This document shows, piece after piece, positions 61,015 to 64,000 of a stretch of 64,000 nucleotides of DNA (position 1 is its first letter; each line of letters starts with the position of its first letter). Source of the DNA: Primula veris (taxonomy: Eukaryota; Streptophyta; Magnoliopsida; Ericales; Primulaceae); NCBI GenBank assembly GCA_963682055.1, contig OY821740.1:33186795-33250794 (forward strand), in the 5' to 3' direction. The position numbers and the translations under genes are program-made. Below the pieces are notes generated by a model, which did not search any database, was not told where the DNA came from, and saw nothing but the letters and a program-made list of their open reading frames with translations.

Positions 61015-64000
61015 TCAGTGCAGCCTTGTCAACTCCTCCACTCTTTTCATCAGTTCCTCCACAGCAACACCCATCGCCCCCGCAATCTCCTCCATTCTAG
61101 TCCTACTTAAATCCACAAACGACTCAATCAAATCCCCATCCAAGAAACTCTTGGCATCGCTCGTCTTCTTTTCGTTATAAAATGACCTCCACTGTTCATG
61201 ACTCAATCCACCGACACCCTTTATCACCCTTCTCAACTGCGTTTGAAGTTTCTCGAAAAACACGTAATGGTCGTGAGGGAGAGAGGCGATCACACCTATA
61301 ACGCCATTGACAGTGCCGAAAATTACCGTTGGGATTTGGCCCACCTCGGAGTCGGGGAGGCGCATGACAAGGGAACCGTGGCGAAAGCGGTTGACAAACT
61401 CGCCGAGGTGGTACTCCCCTACAACGTCGAGGCGGCCACGTTCTTCGTCGGTGGCGCCATCGGAGTTCTTGCGGACAGTGAATAGGTTGAAGTTGTTTTC
61501 CGCTCCAAGGTAGACGTCGTCGTCGAGGATCTCGACGGCCGACATCCAGTTCGCATTGTAGTCGCGGGCCCGTTCTTCTATTGCACCTTCTTCATGCTGA
61601 AAGAGGAAAATGAATATGTATCAGAGAGATTGCTTGGTTACAGCTTTTAAGCAAATAAAGAGGATTGTTTAACGTTTAGCAAATGAAAAACGATCGTTAT
61701 CTAGGTTAAAGTTATTACATCTTCAGGCCAGAAAGAGGATATAAGATTTGAGTCAAGTAGTTGAAACATCACCTTATATATCAACAAGGATATTGATTTC
61801 ATCAAATCTCCAACAACAATAAAATCACCACGTGTTTGGACATACAGGGCGAGTATGTGTCCATGATGACCACATTCAGACTGTAACTCCCGACTACCAT
61901 CATCACGTAGCACCCATTTGTATAATTGGATTTTTTGATTAATAGCAGCAAGCAATTTTCCGTTAAATGCATTTAAGGAGTAAACAGCTCCCTTAGTTTC
62001 CTTCTCCGCTATTAGCTGCAACTTCTGGTCTTCAACTAGGAATACTAATATACGGCCCTGCGATATGCCATTATACCAAAAAACAAGTAAACAATTTATC
62101 TTTTTATCTTGAAGAAATAAGCAAAACCAAATGTCGAGAGGGCTGTAGAAAGTGTTTTGACTTATTTTTTTATAGATATATTTCGAAGATCCGTATATCG
62201 TGGCCATTCAATAAAAAGATTAATATGCTTCATTATTTTACTCTTTAGCATATTATCAAAATCTGAAAGTATAATATAAAAAAATCTTTGCACGATCTAA
62301 GAAACAATTTATTCCAATATCTTGATTAATGAAAAACCAAACAAAATTCTAAGAAACATAAAGTTTGTTCTCTTGGCATACACTAAGAAACAGCATGAGC
62401 AGAGTGATTACCTTGCTGGGCTCATTCTCCTCGGGCATAACATACGCTGTTCCAACACAATAATAGACATTATTGTCATCGGAAAAGGAGCAGCTTAAAA
62501 TGGAGCAACCATACTCGAACTGGTCAAGAGCATAAGTCGAGATGAACTCAAAAGTTTGGTCATCTAGTAAGCGGATGTAGTGCGATTCTGTCTCTTCTGA
62601 ACTCGATGAATTATATTTTAAACTAGAAATTGCGAAAGTCCTAGTCTGGTCTTGATGGCATATACGACGAGCGTGTTCACCAAGAGGGATTGTGCGTATG
62701 TGAAGCTTTTGTATATCGTCAATTGTTCCAATTGTAAGTTCCCCTTCTTTAGCAATTGCAAGGCTGAGGATAGAAAAAGTCACTTGTCAAATTTTTTACA
62801 GAAAAAAAACAATTAAATATTAAAAATCTGAAAGACAAAGAAGGGAAAGGCCTAGGTAAATTATGGCTTTGGAAGAAGTAAAAACACTAGCCTGTAGCTT
62901 TAATTAACCAGATAAGGAGATGTATTAAGGGCTTGTTTGGTTGGAGATTTCAAGCCAACAAGCTGGACTGTCTGAGAGAATAGTTAAGTTCATTCAGCTT
63001 TAAGCTTCTAGCCTTTTTAAGGTCGAGATACCCAGAACACTTCAGTTTTCGAGCTACTAGACCAATTTATTTCAACTATTAAGTAGTAACAGAAAAAAGT
63101 TTAGCTTAAAAGCTCCAACCAAAATAGTCCTAAATTGCAACATGCGATGAAAAGAGGACTTTCTTGATACACACAAAAGTTGTATATATGCAGTTCTATT
63201 CATGTAATTCAAAGGAGTTGCTGAAAATTAGAAAAATTAACAATAAGTTGTAGAGCTTGCTGGGTTCTGGATAAGCACTTCTGTTTTCTTCCTTTCAAAA
63301 CATGGAAATGAATATAAAATACAGAAATTTTGGGAAAAACACACCATATCCAAGTGTTTAACTTGAATCACTTGGCACGAGTGACAAAGATCCATATAAC
63401 ATATTTTCCTCTAACTAAAGTTGTAAAAATAATCACAAGAAAGCATCCAGTTGAAAAAGAGGAGAATCAGTGAGCAGACATTTTCTTCATTAGAATACAA
63501 GTTAATCCTAAAGAAAAATGCTACCAATCTTATTTTTTCCACAATGAGCAAGTGGTGTTCAGTAGAGTAATTAGAAGAGGTAACCAAGCATCAAACCTGA
63601 ATTGATGGTTTGCTTGGTTGCAGCATTTAACAAAAAAGGCAGGATTGTTTAATGTTCAGAAACTAGCATTAGTGTTTCAGGCTAAATATCCAGAAAAAGC
63701 CAAGATTTTAAGCAGGTAAGCCAGATACAGCCAGCTGTAGGGAAGAAAGGGAAAAATATAGAGGTTAAAAGCTGCAACCAACAAGGCCTTGAAAAGAATT
63801 GTAAACAATACCTGTCTGGGAAAGCAGCAGAGTTAAAAGGGCACATGTGACTAACTTCTTTCAAATTAACATTGCTGTAAAGCAATTTCTTGTTGCTGCT
63901 GTAAATAACAGTTGGTCGATCTGACGCGGCAAAAACGTGAGTCGTATTTTTTGACGAAAAAGTTCGAAGGGTGATTGGTTGGGTACCAAGAGAGACTTTT
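61015..64000 (-). CDS. DDB1: DNA damage-binding protein 1, 3' part of gene
   Basis: DDB1 is the three-propeller adaptor that links CUL4 to WD40 substrate receptors in CRL4 ubiquitin ligases, acting in light signalling and DNA repair (family knowledge). Visible exons, in transcript order: 64000-63812 (runs off the window), 62763-62412, 62057-61773, 61596-61015. All junctions are GT..AG and in phase, giving about 468 residues of the roughly 1,090 usual. They cover part of the last propeller and the C-terminal helical domain. Diagnostic strings: [72 protein letters not shown], and the ending VEELTRLH. The sequence is intact. Introns carry two Tourist-like MITEs. The promoter and N-terminal exons are outside the window. 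Confidence 0.95.
61636..61735. repeat. MITE-like fragment in the last DDB1 intron
   Basis: TTGCTTGGTTACAGCTTTTAAGCA, split over the start of this block, and AGGATTGTTTAACG match the left half of the element at 63607-63788. The right half appears absent, so it looks truncated. Confidence 0.4.
62929..63130. mobile_element. Tourist-like MITE (202 bp) with TAA target duplication in a DDB1 intron
   Basis: Left end GGGCTTGTTTGGTTGGAG and right end CTCCAACCAAAATAGTCC form an 18-bp inverted repeat with a few mismatches. TAA flanks both sides (62926-62928 and 63131-63133), the 3-bp duplication of PIF/Harbinger (Tourist) elements. Non-coding. This is the best preserved copy of a family found in introns of most genes in the window. 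Confidence 0.8.
63607..63788. repeat. Tourist-like MITE in a DDB1 intron, second copy
   Basis: Left end GGTTTGCTTGGTTGCAGC and right end GCTGCAACCAACAAGGCC are inverted repeats. The interior AGGATTGTTTAATGTTCAG resembles that of 61640-61735 and the pair at 10595-10845. It ends only 23 bp before the donor of the exon ending at 63812. Confidence 0.65.

Overview
The window is nuclear DNA of a flowering plant, most probably a eudicot. It is AT-rich, its genes have many introns with GT..AG borders, the proteins belong to plant families, and the space between genes is full of plant transposons (Copia, hAT, CACTA, Mutator-type, Tourist-type, Helitron). I cannot name the species from sequence alone.

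Layout, left to right. 1-8.5 kb: the 3' part of a cullin-4 gene (+, 14 exons seen, 5' exons missing). 8.5-9.4 kb: a decayed hAT-like element between two converging genes. 10.0-17.6 kb and 20.2-26.4 kb: two head-to-tail cationic amino acid transporter genes (-). They share exon structure, a 5'UTR intron and a TATA promoter; intron 1 of the first holds a clear 928-bp hAT element with an 8-bp target duplication. 27.1-28.9 kb: a CACTA-type MITE, a small Helitron-like element and an unassigned 81-codon ORF. 29.0-36.8 kb: a nearly complete Copia retrotransposon (-) with one internal stop codon. 36.8-42.0 kb: gene-poor AT-rich DNA with a second CACTA MITE and tandem duplications. 42.0-50.2 kb: a complete peroxisomal acyl-CoA oxidase 4 gene (+, 13 exons), with a Helitron-like copy in intron 6 and a Mutator-type MITE in intron 8. 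54.2-60.0 kb: a complete DUF630/DUF632 (NRG2-like) gene (+). 61.0-64.0 kb: the 3' part of a DDB1 gene (-), running off the right edge.

How the genes relate. The two edge genes encode partners: CUL4 is the scaffold and DDB1 the adaptor of the CRL4 ubiquitin ligase, so two core subunits of one complex lie within about 53 kb. This is the most unusual point of gene content. The two transporters are a local tandem duplication. ACX4 (short-chain peroxisomal beta-oxidation) and the DUF630/632 gene have no evident link to the others.

Exon joins were derived by eye from splice signals, reading-frame phase and remembered family conservation. All summed CDS lengths keep frame. No alignment, domain search or expression data were available.
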